Source: Treponema denticola
GTDB lineage: Bacteria; Spirochaetota; Spirochaetia; Treponematales; Treponemataceae
Assembly (NCBI RefSeq): GCF_024181405.1
Contig: NZ_CP051302.1
Span: 1,736,001 to 1,800,000 of the forward strand
Reading direction: 5' to 3'
Length of the DNA: 64,000 nucleotides
Part shown: positions 8,508 to 16,351 of the stretch, piece after piece
Numbering within the stretch: the stretch's first letter is position 1
Layout of the letters: the number at the start of each line of letters is the position of its first letter
Translations under genes and position numbers: made by a program
The notes under the pieces: generated by a model
The model's input: only the letters and a program-made list of their open reading frames with translations
Told to the model about the DNA's origin: nothing
The model's database searches: none

Positions 8508-9491
8508 ATGCTGGAAGAACGCCGAAGAAAAATACTCATCTTTCTCTTTATTTCTTGCATTCTTCTGGCCTTATCCGTTCTGGCTGCAATCTATTTCGGA
8601 AGCACAAAAATCCCCCTCAGTGAGATTATAAAAATCATATTCTATCATGGAAATTCCGATTTTGCCATAATTATTTGGGACATAAGAATTCCCAGAATTA
8701 TTTTAGCTTTGATAGTCGGAGCAAACCTTGCAGCTTCAGGTGCCCTTCTCCAAGCGGTTATTCAAAACCCATTGGCAGACCCCGGAATAATAGGCATTTC
8801 AAGCGGAGCAAAGCTTGGCCTCTTACTGGCCCTCTTGATTTTTCCGCAATTTGTTACGGCAGCCCCCCTCTTCGCATTTATAGGGGCAATGGGTGCGGCA
8901 GTCTTGGTTTACCTTTTTGCTTGGAAGGGCGGAGTAAAAACCGTCCGCCTTATTTTGGCAGGTGTTGCAGTAAACGCTTTTTTTGCAGGAGTAAGCTATC
9001 TTATCACAATCTTAAACAACGACAAGATTCAAAACATCATGCTTTGGCTAAGCGGAAACCTTTCGGGACGCAGCATGTACGATGTTAAGCTTATCTTGCC
9101 CTACTCCCTCATAGGCCTTGCAGCCGCCCTTGCAGCTATCCGTCCGAGCAATCTCCTCTTATTCGGAGACGAAAAGGCAGGAAGTTTAGGCTTAAACATT
9201 ACAAGGAGCCGAATTCTAATTTCGCTCACAGCCTCCTTTTTGGCAGCTATTTCCACCTCCCTCGTCGGAGTCATAAGTTTTGTAGGCCTTGTAATTCCCC
9301 ACATCGTAAGGCTTATCACCGGCCCCAACTATAAATATCTTTTACCCCTTTCAATATTAAACGGAGGGATATTTTTACTGATAGCCGACACCTTTGCACG
9401 CACAATAGCAGCCCCCATAGAATTACCCGTCGGCACCCTGATGGCCTTGGTCGGCGGCCCTTTTTTCGTTTATCTTTTAAGGAGGAAATAA
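8508..9491 (+). CDS. FecCD-family ABC transporter permease
   Basis: 327 residues, BtuC/FecCD family, with about nine to ten membrane helices. Motifs: IIWDIRIPRIILALIVGANLAASGALLQAVIQNPLADPGIIGISSGA and SFVGLVIPHIVRLITGPNYKYLLP, both hallmarks of iron-siderophore, heme and B12 permeases. AAGGG lies ahead of the ATG. It is paired with the binding lipoprotein at 7560; the next gene, ybaK, starts immediately after its stop. With no ATPase in the cluster, the pair must borrow one encoded elsewhere, as IsdEF of Staphylococcus does. Confidence 0.92.
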   Translation: MLEERRRKILIFLFISCILLALSVLAAIYFGSTKIPLSEIIKIIFYHGNSDFAIIIWDIRIPRIILALIVGANLAASGALLQAVIQNPLADPGIIGISSGAKLGLLLALLIFPQFVTAAPLFAFIGAMGAAVLVYLFAWKGGVKTVRLILAGVAVNAFFAGVSYLITILNNDKIQNIMLWLSGNLSGRSMYDVKLILPYSLIGLAAALAAIRPSNLLLFGDEKAGSLGLNITRSRILISLTASFLAAISTSLVGVISFVGLVIPHIVRLITGPNYKYLLPLSILNGGIFLLIADTFARTIAAPIELPVGTLMALVGGPFFVYLLRRK

Positions 9492-9953
9492 ATGGGATTA
9501 AAAGAAGCACGCGATCATTTAAGCTTATTTTCACTGGAAGACAGGATTATAGAATTCGACACCTCAAGTGCAACCGTAGAACTTGCAGCAGAGGCGGTAG
9601 GCTGTAAACCCGAATTCATCGTAAAAACCCTAGCCTTTATGGTAAAAGAAGATCCTATACTCATCCTTCTTGCAGGCTCGGCCCGCATAGACAATGCAAA
9701 ATTCAGAAAGACCTTTCATTGCAAAACAAAAATGATGAATGAAGAACAGCTTTTCAATTTTATCGGCCATCCTGCAGGCGGAGTCTGCCCCTTCGGTTTA
9801 AAGACTCAAGTTCCTGTTTATATAGACGAATCCATAAGGCCCTTGGATTGGGTCTATCCTGCAGCGGGAACCGAAAATACGGCCGTCCGCATGAATGTTC
9901 AAGAACTTGAAAAAGCATCAAAAGCCGTAGCATGGGTAAGCGTGAGCAAATAA
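9492..9953 (+). CDS. ybaK: YbaK/EbsC-type aminoacyl-tRNA deacylase
   Basis: 153 residues of the YbaK/ProX superfamily, which hydrolyses mischarged tRNAs such as Cys-tRNA(Pro). Seen: EFDTSSATVELAAEAVGCKPEFIVKTLAFMV with the conserved Lys of the active site, and HPAGGVCPFGLKTQVPVYIDESI, the substrate-loop signature. Start ATG 9492 directly follows the permease stop and has AGGAGG just upstream. The location behind a transporter probably has no functional meaning beyond co-transcription. Confidence 0.9.
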   Translation: MGLKEARDHLSLFSLEDRIIEFDTSSATVELAAEAVGCKPEFIVKTLAFMVKEDPILILLAGSARIDNAKFRKTFHCKTKMMNEEQLFNFIGHPAGGVCPFGLKTQVPVYIDESIRPLDWVYPAAGTENTAVRMNVQELEKASKAVAWVSVSK

Positions 9954-9991
9954 GTTTTTTTCTTGCAAAAACAAAACAAAAAACATTTCAC

Positions 9992-10020
9992 TTGACGAGT
10001 TATAACTAAACCTATATACT
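9992..10020 (+). promoter_or_regulatory. Promoter of the TlpA/polyferredoxin operon
   Basis: TTGACG (9992-9997), 17-base spacer, TATACT (10015-10020), then 33 bases to the ATG with Shine-Dalgarno AGGAGG. Confidence 0.75.
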
Positions 10021-10053
10021 GAAAAAGCATTTCAATTAATTAGGAGGATTTGC

Positions 10054-11151
10054 ATGAAAAAATTTTACAAAATTTTTATGACAGCTGTTGTTTTTTTGTT
10101 TATGACATCGATAATTTTCGTAAGCTGCTCTAAAAAGGTGGAAATTGAAGAACTGACAAAAGAAGAAAGAGAAGCCGGATGGCGTTATTTTAAAGCCATC
10201 GGATTTAAGCTGCACCGTCCCGCATTCTTTGACACCTACGTCGAGAATGTTAATGCAGACAGCAGTGTCGGCGAAGAAGACAAAAAAACCGATGAGGTCG
10301 TATACAAAGTTTATTTGTATGAATTTGCTTCCGATGAGTTAAATGAAAAATATGATGCAATTGTAAGCGACAAAGAGTTAAGCCGAAACCAAAAAATTGA
10401 AAAGATAAACAACGAAGTGAATCCCTATCTTAAACCTATTTATAAACTCGTTGTTTTGCGCACCCCTCTAATAGGTAAAAAAACACTTGCCGAGCTGACG
10501 GGGCTTCCCAACAACGAAGTCATCAGAAAAACAAAAGAATTCACACAAGTTTTAGCTATCGCCGATTTTAATGCCGAAGGCTTAAGCGAAAAGGCTGCTG
10601 AAATTTATAAAGATATGATTTCTCAAGTCCGCCCCATCATTCCGACAATTCAGTGTACCGACCCTATTTCTGCTGAAGCGGCAATGATAAAAAATGTAAA
10701 AGGCTTAAACTTTAACACTGTTGACCTTGAAGGCAACAAAATAACAAGTGATATCCTCGCAAAATACGATGTTACAATGATAAATATCTGGGCAACATGG
10801 TGTCCTCCATGCAGAGCCGAGTTACCTGAAATCGCAAAACTATATGAAGCCTTTAAGGACAAGGGTTGTAACATAATCGGTATTACCGGTGATGTAAGCC
10901 CTGATGAACAAGATGCTCTTCCAACAGCCAAAGAATTAATTTCCAAAGCCGGATGCAAGTACACTGTGGTTCAATACAATGACACATTAAAGCCTATATT
11001 GGATAATCTTGCGGCTTGGCCTACAACTATATTTGTAGACAAAAAAGGAAATATTATAGTGTCTTCCGTTAATGATATCATCATTGGAAGCCGCGATCTT
11101 GCAGAATTTACCGAAGCCATGGAAAAAGCTTTAAAAGCTGTAGGAAAATAA
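10054..11151 (+). CDS. TlpA-like thioredoxin-fold lipoprotein with large N-terminal domain
   Basis: 365 residues; lipobox IIFVSC gives Cys25. Residues about 30-215 form an uncharacterised charged helical domain. About 220-365 is a TlpA/ResA-type thioredoxin domain: GLNFNTVDLEGNKI, NIWATWCPPCRAELPEIAKLYE with active-site Cys250 and Cys253, IIGITGD, and the cis-Pro motif AAWPTTIFVDKKGNII. Such proteins reduce or exchange disulfides outside the cytoplasmic membrane. It is the first gene of an operon with the 45-residue CXXC peptide (its ATG follows the stop directly) and a membrane polyferredoxin, suggesting it receives electrons from them. Confidence 0.88.
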   Translation: MKKFYKIFMTAVVFLFMTSIIFVSCSKKVEIEELTKEEREAGWRYFKAIGFKLHRPAFFDTYVENVNADSSVGEEDKKTDEVVYKVYLYEFASDELNEKYDAIVSDKELSRNQKIEKINNEVNPYLKPIYKLVVLRTPLIGKKTLAELTGLPNNEVIRKTKEFTQVLAIADFNAEGLSEKAAEIYKDMISQVRPIIPTIQCTDPISAEAAMIKNVKGLNFNTVDLEGNKITSDILAKYDVTMINIWATWCPPCRAELPEIAKLYEAFKDKGCNIIGITGDVSPDEQDALPTAKELISKAGCKYTVVQYNDTLKPILDNLAAWPTTIFVDKKGNIIVSSVNDIIIGSRDLAEFTEAMEKALKAVGK

Positions 11152-11289
11152 ATGAAAAAGAAAATAGCGGCAATACTTGTTATTATTTTAGCATTAAGCT
11201 TTACCCTTATAGGAATATACCGCGGAGAAGTTGCTGTAGTTCTCAAAAAGGCTGTAAATATATGTATGGAGTGTATAGGAATTGGCTAA
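11152..11289 (+). CDS. 45-residue membrane peptide with C-terminal CXXC (CD1871A-like)
   Basis: A complete 45-residue frame: MKKK start, one hydrophobic segment (residues 5-23), a short linker, and the ending NICMECIGIG. It matches my memory of the Clostridioides difficile CD1871A family of tiny CXXC proteins, also found beside a thioredoxin-like and a 4Fe-4S protein. The ATG follows the TlpA stop with no gap (TAAATG), and its stop overlaps the TTG start of the polyferredoxin, so all three are translationally coupled. I suggest it shuttles electrons or thiols at the membrane surface between the neighbours. No function is established. Confidence 0.82.
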   Translation: MKKKIAAILVIILALSFTLIGIYRGEVAVVLKKAVNICMECIGIG

Positions 11290-12181
11290 ACAAAACAAAC
11301 AAAAAACACTGAATAAAAAACGCCATGCAATTCAAGCATTAGGAATGTTGGCAATAGACGGAAACCTTATAGGCTTTTTAAAGGGGCAAATTTATAAGGG
11401 CCCTATGAAAAAAGTCTGTATGCCTGTTTTAAACTGTTATTCATGCCCGGGAGCTTTATTCGGATGCCCTATCGGCTCGATACAGGCAACCATTGGGAGC
11501 AGCAAATTTAACTTTGCTTTTTATGTAGTAGGTCTATTGTCGCTATTCGCAATAGCCGCAGGAAGACTCTTTTGCGGCTATATTTGCCCTTTCGGACTTT
11601 TCCAAGACCTGTTGGATAAGATTCCCTTAAAAAAAATTAAGGTTCCGCAAAGAGTAAACAAGGTTTTAAAATATCTAAAATACTTTATCCTTGTATTTTT
11701 TGTATTTGTTCTCCCCTTTGCCTTGCAGGACAAATACGGAATGAGCGACCCTTACTTTTGTAAATATATCTGCCCGTCAGGCATCCTATTCGGAGCAATT
11801 CCGCTTATCTCGATGAACAAAGCTCTCACGGCTTCCTTAGGAGCCTTATTCGGCCTAAAATTTACGGTTTTAGCAATCATCACAATGCTTTCAATGATTT
11901 TTTACAGGCCCTTTTGCCGCTATTTATGTCCCCTCGGAGCCTTTTTAGGAATGTTCAATCCTATAAGCCTCTACCGTTTAAAAATAAACGGCAAGTGTAT
12001 AAAATGCCGAAAATGCGAAAGAACCTGTAAGCTGGATATCCCGACATATAAGACCCCAAACAGCCCTGAATGTATAAGATGCGGAGAATGCATCAAGGCT
12101 TGTCCCGTAAAAGCTATCGAGCACAGCTTTCTTTTTACGGAAAAAAATACAAATATGAAGTTAAACATAAAAAAAGAATAA
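11282..12181 (+). CDS. Membrane-bound 4Fe-4S polyferredoxin (NapH/CcoG-like)
   Basis: 299 residues, about four to five membrane helices. Cysteine motifs in order: CYSCPGALFGCPIG, CGYICPFGLFQD, CKYICPSGILFG, CRYLCPLGAFLG, then two ferredoxin clusters in the C-terminal 60 residues (CIKCRKCERTC and CIRCGECIKACPVKAI). This is the pattern of NapH/RdxA-type quinol- or ferredoxin-linked electron carriers. The start is TTG at 11282, overlapping the stop of the CXXC peptide, with GGAG about ten bases upstream; an in-frame ATG further in would cut conserved sequence. It probably moves electrons across the cytoplasmic membrane to the TlpA-like lipoproteins (inference from context). Confidence 0.88.
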   Translation: MAKQNKQKTLNKKRHAIQALGMLAIDGNLIGFLKGQIYKGPMKKVCMPVLNCYSCPGALFGCPIGSIQATIGSSKFNFAFYVVGLLSLFAIAAGRLFCGYICPFGLFQDLLDKIPLKKIKVPQRVNKVLKYLKYFILVFFVFVLPFALQDKYGMSDPYFCKYICPSGILFGAIPLISMNKALTASLGALFGLKFTVLAIITMLSMIFYRPFCRYLCPLGAFLGMFNPISLYRLKINGKCIKCRKCERTCKLDIPTYKTPNSPECIRCGECIKACPVKAIEHSFLFTEKNTNMKLNIKKE

Positions 12182-12199
12182 TAAATTTTCTCAAAACCC

Positions 12200-12228
12200 T
12201 TGATTATTCTGTAAGTACTAGGTATATT
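12200..12228 (+). promoter_or_regulatory. Promoter of the second TlpA gene
   Basis: TTGATT (12200-12205), 17 bases, TATATT (12223-12228), 43 bases before the ATG at 12272. It suggests the downstream genes can be expressed apart from the polyferredoxin operon. Confidence 0.65.
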
Positions 12229-12271
12229 GACTGGGAAATTTAGAATTATTTTAAACTATAGGAGTTTACAA

Positions 12272-12877
12272 ATGAAGAAGTTACATTTTTATGTACTAAC
12301 CGCAATCTTTGCGGGTATTTTATTTGCTTCATGCACAAAAACCGAAGCACATGGAGATAAAGAGGCAGAAAAGCCTTTAACCGCAAAAGAACTTGCAGCA
12401 ACAGCAGCAGAATCAAACATTTTAAAAGCTAGCAAAAACCGCCTTACATTTTCAACAAAGGATCTTGACGGGAATACGGTTACCAGCGACATTTTTGAAA
12501 ACTACGATGTTACATTGGTAAATATTTGGGGAACATTTTGCGGTCCATGCAAAACCGAATTACCTCATTTGGAAGCCGCTTACAAAGCTTATGCCGATAA
12601 AAAAGTAAACGTTATTGGTATTACGGCCGACCTCCCTCAAGACGATGCAGAAACTCTGGCCTTGGCCAAAGAAATATGGAAGGATGCAGGATGTACCTTT
12701 AAGGCACTTGTAACCGTTGACAGCTTTCTGCCCATGTATGAGCAGCTTGCAGGTTTTCCTACAAGCTTTATGGTAGATAAAAAAGGACAACTTATTCCCG
12801 GAACCCTTCACCTTGGAAGTTTAAGTAAGGAAGGTTTTGAAAAACTTTTTGATAAAGCCCTAAAAGCTGTCAACTAA
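12272..12877 (+). CDS. TlpA-like thiol-disulfide lipoprotein
   Basis: 201 residues; lipobox LFASC gives Cys21. After a short Ala/Glu/Lys tether, a full TlpA/ResA domain follows: LTFSTKDLDGNTV, NIWGTFCGPCKTELPHLEAAY with active-site Cys90 and Cys93, VIGITADLPQDDAE, and the cis-Pro motif GFPTSFMVDKKGQLIPG. The C-terminal domain is clearly related to that of the lipoprotein at 10054, so the pair arose by duplication; the CXXC dipeptides differ (CPPC versus CGPC), implying different redox potentials. ATG 12272 is preceded by GGAG; a longer frame begins 45 bases earlier but lacks a signal start. cbiE follows after nine bases. Confidence 0.9.
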   Translation: MKKLHFYVLTAIFAGILFASCTKTEAHGDKEAEKPLTAKELAATAAESNILKASKNRLTFSTKDLDGNTVTSDIFENYDVTLVNIWGTFCGPCKTELPHLEAAYKAYADKKVNVIGITADLPQDDAETLALAKEIWKDAGCTFKALVTVDSFLPMYEQLAGFPTSFMVDKKGQLIPGTLHLGSLSKEGFEKLFDKALKAVN

Positions 12878-12886
12878 AAATAAATT

Positions 12887-13486
12887 ATGCCTTTAACGGT
12901 CGCCGGGGCAGGACCCGGAAATATAGAACTTTTAACCCAAGAAGCTATACGTGCAATCAAAGATGCGGATATAGTTGCAGGCTTTGAGCGTATAGCTTCC
13001 GATGTCAGGCCGATAAGAAATGACGTAAAAACTCTAAAGGGAATTTCAGAAATTCTTGATCTTCCTATAGAAACAAAAAAAGTTTTAGTTCTTGCCTCAG
13101 GCGACCCCTGTTTTTTCGGAATTACCGAGTTTATCAAAAATAAAAATATAAAAATAGAAAAAGTAATAACCGGCATATCTTCAATGCAATATTTTATGGC
13201 AAAAATTCAAAAACAGTGGCAAGCCCTGCCCTTCTATTCCTTTCACGGAAGAGAGGTGGATTTTACGGAAATGCACAGCAAAGAAAGCTTTTTTATTCTT
13301 ACCGATAAGACAAACAATCCCGGCACAATTTCGGCAAGGCTAAAAGAAGAAGGCTTTAAAGGAAGGCTTTTTGTAGGCTATAATCTTTCATATCCGGATG
13401 AATCGATTGAAGAATATACCATAGGAGATAAAATTATAGTAAAATCTTTTTTAAATACGGTATTGGTTCAAAATGAAAAATATTAA
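12887..13486 (+). CDS. cbiE: Cobalt-precorrin-7 (C5)-methyltransferase
   Basis: 199 residues of the SAM-dependent tetrapyrrole methylase family. MPLTVAGAGPGNIELLTQEAIRAIKDADIVAG is the family start (G-x-G-x-G-x-x-x-L-T), VLASGDPCFFG the second conserved loop, and ISSMQYFMAKI fits CbiE. It methylates C5 in the anaerobic cobalamin route. It overlaps cbiT by 14 bases; in many bacteria the two are fused as CobL. Found nine bases behind the second TlpA gene, so possibly in its transcript. Confidence 0.9.
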   Translation: MPLTVAGAGPGNIELLTQEAIRAIKDADIVAGFERIASDVRPIRNDVKTLKGISEILDLPIETKKVLVLASGDPCFFGITEFIKNKNIKIEKVITGISSMQYFMAKIQKQWQALPFYSFHGREVDFTEMHSKESFFILTDKTNNPGTISARLKEEGFKGRLFVGYNLSYPDESIEEYTIGDKIIVKSFLNTVLVQNEKY

Positions 13487-14036
13487 AGATTCGGAATTTA
13501 TCAGAGGCGAGGTGCCGATGACCAAATTCAACATACGAAGCCTGTCTATCGCTCATCTTCAAATAGAAAAAGGAGATAAGTTTTTGGATATCGGCGGAGG
13601 CACGGGTTCCGTTTCGGTTGAGGCGGCCTTGCAGGGAGCAGAAGTTTCAACAGTTGAATTCGATAAAACGGCTTACGCACTCATAAAAGAAAACTCAGAA
13701 AAATTTGGAGTTAAAATAAATCTTATTTTAGGGAAAGCACCCGAAGCTCTTTTTTCCAGCGAATATAAGGACTTACAGTTCGATAAGTGTTTTATAGGCG
13801 GAAGCGGCGGCGAGTTAAAAAATATTTTTGATTATCTGGAAAGCCATTTAAAAAAAGGCGGGATAATTTGCGCTAATTTTATTCTTATAAAAAATTTAAA
13901 CGAATTTTTAGAACTCCTCCCAAAATACGGATATACCGAAATTGAGGCCGATCTTATTCAAACCGCATCAATGGGAAGGGCCGGTCTTTTTAAGGGAGAA
14001 AATCCCATCTACATTGTAAGGGCTTATAAAAGCTAA
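13473..14036 (+). CDS. cbiT: Cobalt-precorrin-6B C15-methyltransferase (decarboxylating)
   Basis: 187 residues, Rossmann-type methyltransferase. SEFIRGEVPMTKFNIRSLSIAHLQI is the CbiT N-terminal signature, and FLDIGGGTGSVSVEAAL the SAM-binding loop; VSTVEFDKTAYALIKENSEKFG follows as motif II. CbiT methylates C15 and removes the C12 acetate carboxyl. It overlaps the end of cbiE and its stop lies 22 bases from the convergent gene at 14059. Confidence 0.92.
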   Translation: MKNIKDSEFIRGEVPMTKFNIRSLSIAHLQIEKGDKFLDIGGGTGSVSVEAALQGAEVSTVEFDKTAYALIKENSEKFGVKINLILGKAPEALFSSEYKDLQFDKCFIGGSGGELKNIFDYLESHLKKGGIICANFILIKNLNEFLELLPKYGYTEIEADLIQTASMGRAGLFKGENPIYIVRAYKS

Positions 14037-14058
14037 ACTTTCAAAAACCAAATCGGAA

Positions 14059-14376
14059 TTAAAAAATTCTCTCGCGTAAAAACACACAAAAGCTCGCAAT
14101 AAAAAAAACTATCGGCGCATTTTCAAAAATTATGGAAAGCAAAGGAAGACTTCCGATAGTAAAAAATTTGGTATTTATAAAACCGAAATATGTAAGCGTA
14201 TCGGTTAAAATCGAAATATACATTAAAAACATACCAAGCACAAAAAGAATCATAGAAAGCCTCTTGGTTTTGCTCCATACTATAATTGCGAAAAAAACGG
14301 CAACCGCTCCTAAAAACAATTTTGTAAATAATAAAATAGGATAACCTTCCGATAAAAATTTCATCAAATCATTCAT
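14059..14376 (-). CDS. Small membrane protein, unknown
   Basis: 105 residues with three to four hydrophobic segments (about 14-33, 39-57, 68-85, 88-102) and few charged residues between them. I recognise no family. Its ATG shares a base with the stop of the upstream gene (TAATG), so it is translationally coupled to the protein at 14376-15248. Function unknown. Confidence 0.6.
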   Translation of the reverse strand: MNDLMKFLSEGYPILLFTKLFLGAVAVFFAIIVWSKTKRLSMILFVLGMFLMYISILTDTLTYFGFINTKFFTIGSLPLLSIIFENAPIVFFIASFCVFLRERIF

Positions 14377-15248
14377 TATTTAATCCTTACGTTTTGTGTT
14401 TGAGTTTTAAGAAAATTCTCAAGCTCGGTGTATACCCTTATTTTCGGCAATATCGAAGGAATAGTAAAATAAGGAGACAAAAGAATATGAGAGTCTAGGG
14501 CATTCTTAAAAAAGTCCTCATATTTTTCTTTATTCAATTTTGGGAAAAGATAAGGACCTTCCATATTCCAAAAATGGGAGCATAACTCCGCAACCCTTTT
14601 ATAAGATTTTATGTTTTTTGCAAGCTGCTGTTTTTTCTTTTTTCCTCGGGCCGAATTTATCAATTCTTCATCCGAAAGCCTATTCTCGTGTTCCCGCAGG
14701 TTAATGAGTCCTATCAAGTCAAAAAAAGCCTTAGCTAAAACTTCTTTTTCGGCCGCAGAAACTGCACACGATAAAATAGGAAGAACATCTTTAGAAACCG
14801 CAATTTTTATTGAAGTGCAAAACGGGGGATTTACAAAAAAGACTTTTTTTTTCTTTAAATTTCCAGATGAGGGCAAAAAAGGCTTCCAAACATTTTCCAT
14901 AATACAAGAGTTAAGACAGGTTTTATTATCTTCTATTTCCAAAAACGAAAGTGCCTTGGTCCATTCCGAAAGAAGGTAAAAATGAGGATGTTCCGGAAAA
15001 AGGGAATTTAAGGCTTTTTTAAGCCTGTAATCGCCTGAAGAAGGCAGGAAGGCATTTAAGCCCCTATCTATACTTTGTTTAAAAACCAATGGAGCCTGAT
15101 TTTCTCTTCTACCCAAAATCGACATTCCTCCATCGAGGTACATATCCAAAAGTCTTACATTTTTTTCGGTATAAAGATAAAAGCCCCGTGCTCTTTTTAC
15201 ATTCCCGTATCGGTTTCTTATTTCATCATAAAAATTCATCATGTTCAT
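14376..15248 (-). CDS. Unknown protein resembling a shortened class III aminotransferase
   Basis: 290 residues from the ATG at 15248; a TTG nine codons upstream is possible, and neither has a clear Shine-Dalgarno sequence. The N-terminal stretch (YGNVKRARGFYLYTEKNVRLLDMYLDGG, then KQSIDRGLNAFLPSSGDYRLKKALNSLFPEHP) reads like the entry of class III PLP enzymes, and the C-terminal LLSPYFTIPSILP recalls their final substrate loop. The middle is much shorter than the 400-plus residues of that family, and I see no PLP-lysine motif. It may be a non-catalytic derivative. The membrane protein at 14059 is coupled to it. Confidence 0.6.
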   Translation of the reverse strand: MNMMNFYDEIRNRYGNVKRARGFYLYTEKNVRLLDMYLDGGMSILGRRENQAPLVFKQSIDRGLNAFLPSSGDYRLKKALNSLFPEHPHFYLLSEWTKALSFLEIEDNKTCLNSCIMENVWKPFLPSSGNLKKKKVFFVNPPFCTSIKIAVSKDVLPILSCAVSAAEKEVLAKAFFDLIGLINLREHENRLSDEELINSARGKKKKQQLAKNIKSYKRVAELCSHFWNMEGPYLFPKLNKEKYEDFFKNALDSHILLSPYFTIPSILPKIRVYTELENFLKTQTQNVRIK

Positions 15249-15401
15249 TTTCGCAAAAAAAAGCCCTTTATACAAGAGCCTATGGAAGAAAAAAAATCAT
15301 TACTATTTTCCCTATAAAAAATGACTTTCGGCACTTTTATTTTAGGCAAAATCGATTAAAATTGAGGCATATCAATCAAAAAAACTTTTTGGAGGTGTTT
15401 T

Positions 15402-16340
15402 ATGAAAATATTGGAAGTTAAGGATGTATCAAAAAAATACGGAAAAAAACAGGTACTTTCCGGCGTTTCTTTTGATATTGAAGAAGGCGATATCTTCGGT
15501 TTAATCGGACCTAACGGAGCCGGAAAATCCACCCTGATAAATATAATAACCGGAATATTGGATCCGCTAAACGGTGAGGTGCTTATAGGCGGGCACAGTA
15601 TCAAAAAAAAGCCGATAGAAGCAAAGAAACTCATAGGCCTCGTACCTCAAGAACTAGCCTTATCGGAGGATATATCGGCAATCGACAACCTCAATTTTTT
15701 TGCAAGCCTATACGGCCTTTCAGGAAAAAAATTAAAAGAAGCTGTAAATGAGGCCTTGGAAGTGGTCGGCTTAACCGAAAAGAAAAAAGAAAAAGTGAAA
15801 AAATTTTCAGGCGGTATGAAAAGAAGGCTCAACCTTGCTGCAGCCATTATGCACAAGCCCCGTCTTTTAATTTTAGATGAGCCCACGGTAGGCATTGACC
15901 CTCAGTCAAGGAACAATATCTTTGAATATCTGCGCAAGGTAAATTCGCAAGATAAAACTACAATTCTTTATACATCCCACTATATGGAAGAGGTCGAAGA
16001 ACTTTGCAAAAATATCTTTGTAATCGATGAAGGAAGAGAGATCGCCTACGGCTCCCTTAATTCCGTAAAGGAAAAGGCCAACGGAACAGTAACCATCGAA
16101 ATAAAGGCAGACAACATAAATGAAGACCTAATAGAAAAAATCAGCCTTTTAGATGGGGCCTTAAATGTAGGAAAAGAAGGAAATACCTTGAATATCCTTT
16201 ATGAACGAAGCAAGGTCAATCTTGATGAGCTTATTAAAATTTTGCAAACATCCGGAGCCGTAATCAAGGCCATACAAATAAATGAGCTGAATTTAGGCGA
16301 GGTATTTTTACAGCTTACAGGAAAAAAATTACGTGAGTAG
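15402..16340 (+). CDS. ABC-2 type exporter ATP-binding protein
   Basis: 312 residues. Walker A GPNGAGKST (residues 36-44), Q-loop VPQELALSEDISA, signature FSGGMKRRLNLA, Walker B LLILDEPTVGIDP and H-loop TSHYMEE are all intact. The C-terminal 80 residues are the extension seen in drug and lipid exporters of the DrrA/CcmA type. Shine-Dalgarno TGGAGG precedes the ATG. First of three genes (ATPase, permease, permease) spaced 10-11 bases apart. The exported substrate cannot be told from sequence. Confidence 0.93.
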   Translation: MKILEVKDVSKKYGKKQVLSGVSFDIEEGDIFGLIGPNGAGKSTLINIITGILDPLNGEVLIGGHSIKKKPIEAKKLIGLVPQELALSEDISAIDNLNFFASLYGLSGKKLKEAVNEALEVVGLTEKKKEKVKKFSGGMKRRLNLAAAIMHKPRLLILDEPTVGIDPQSRNNIFEYLRKVNSQDKTTILYTSHYMEEVEELCKNIFVIDEGREIAYGSLNSVKEKANGTVTIEIKADNINEDLIEKISLLDGALNVGKEGNTLNILYERSKVNLDELIKILQTSGAVIKAIQINELNLGEVFLQLTGKKLRE

Positions 16341-16351
16341 GAGAATTATAA

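Noticed and set aside
8675-9088. 137-residue plus-strand frame inside the FecCD permease gene
   Set aside because: Different phase of a clear permease; composition is Ser/Arg/Cys-rich noise.
9951-9985. Terminator after ybaK
   Set aside because: A weak GTTTTT/AAAAAC match only; the stem is all A-T and cannot be supported.
12181-12271. Riboswitch before the second TlpA and cbiET genes
   Set aside because: Only 90 bases with an ordinary promoter and no cobalamin-box-like element or folded core.
14037-14058. Bidirectional terminator between cbiT and the gene at 14059
   Set aside because: Only 22 bases with no hairpin.
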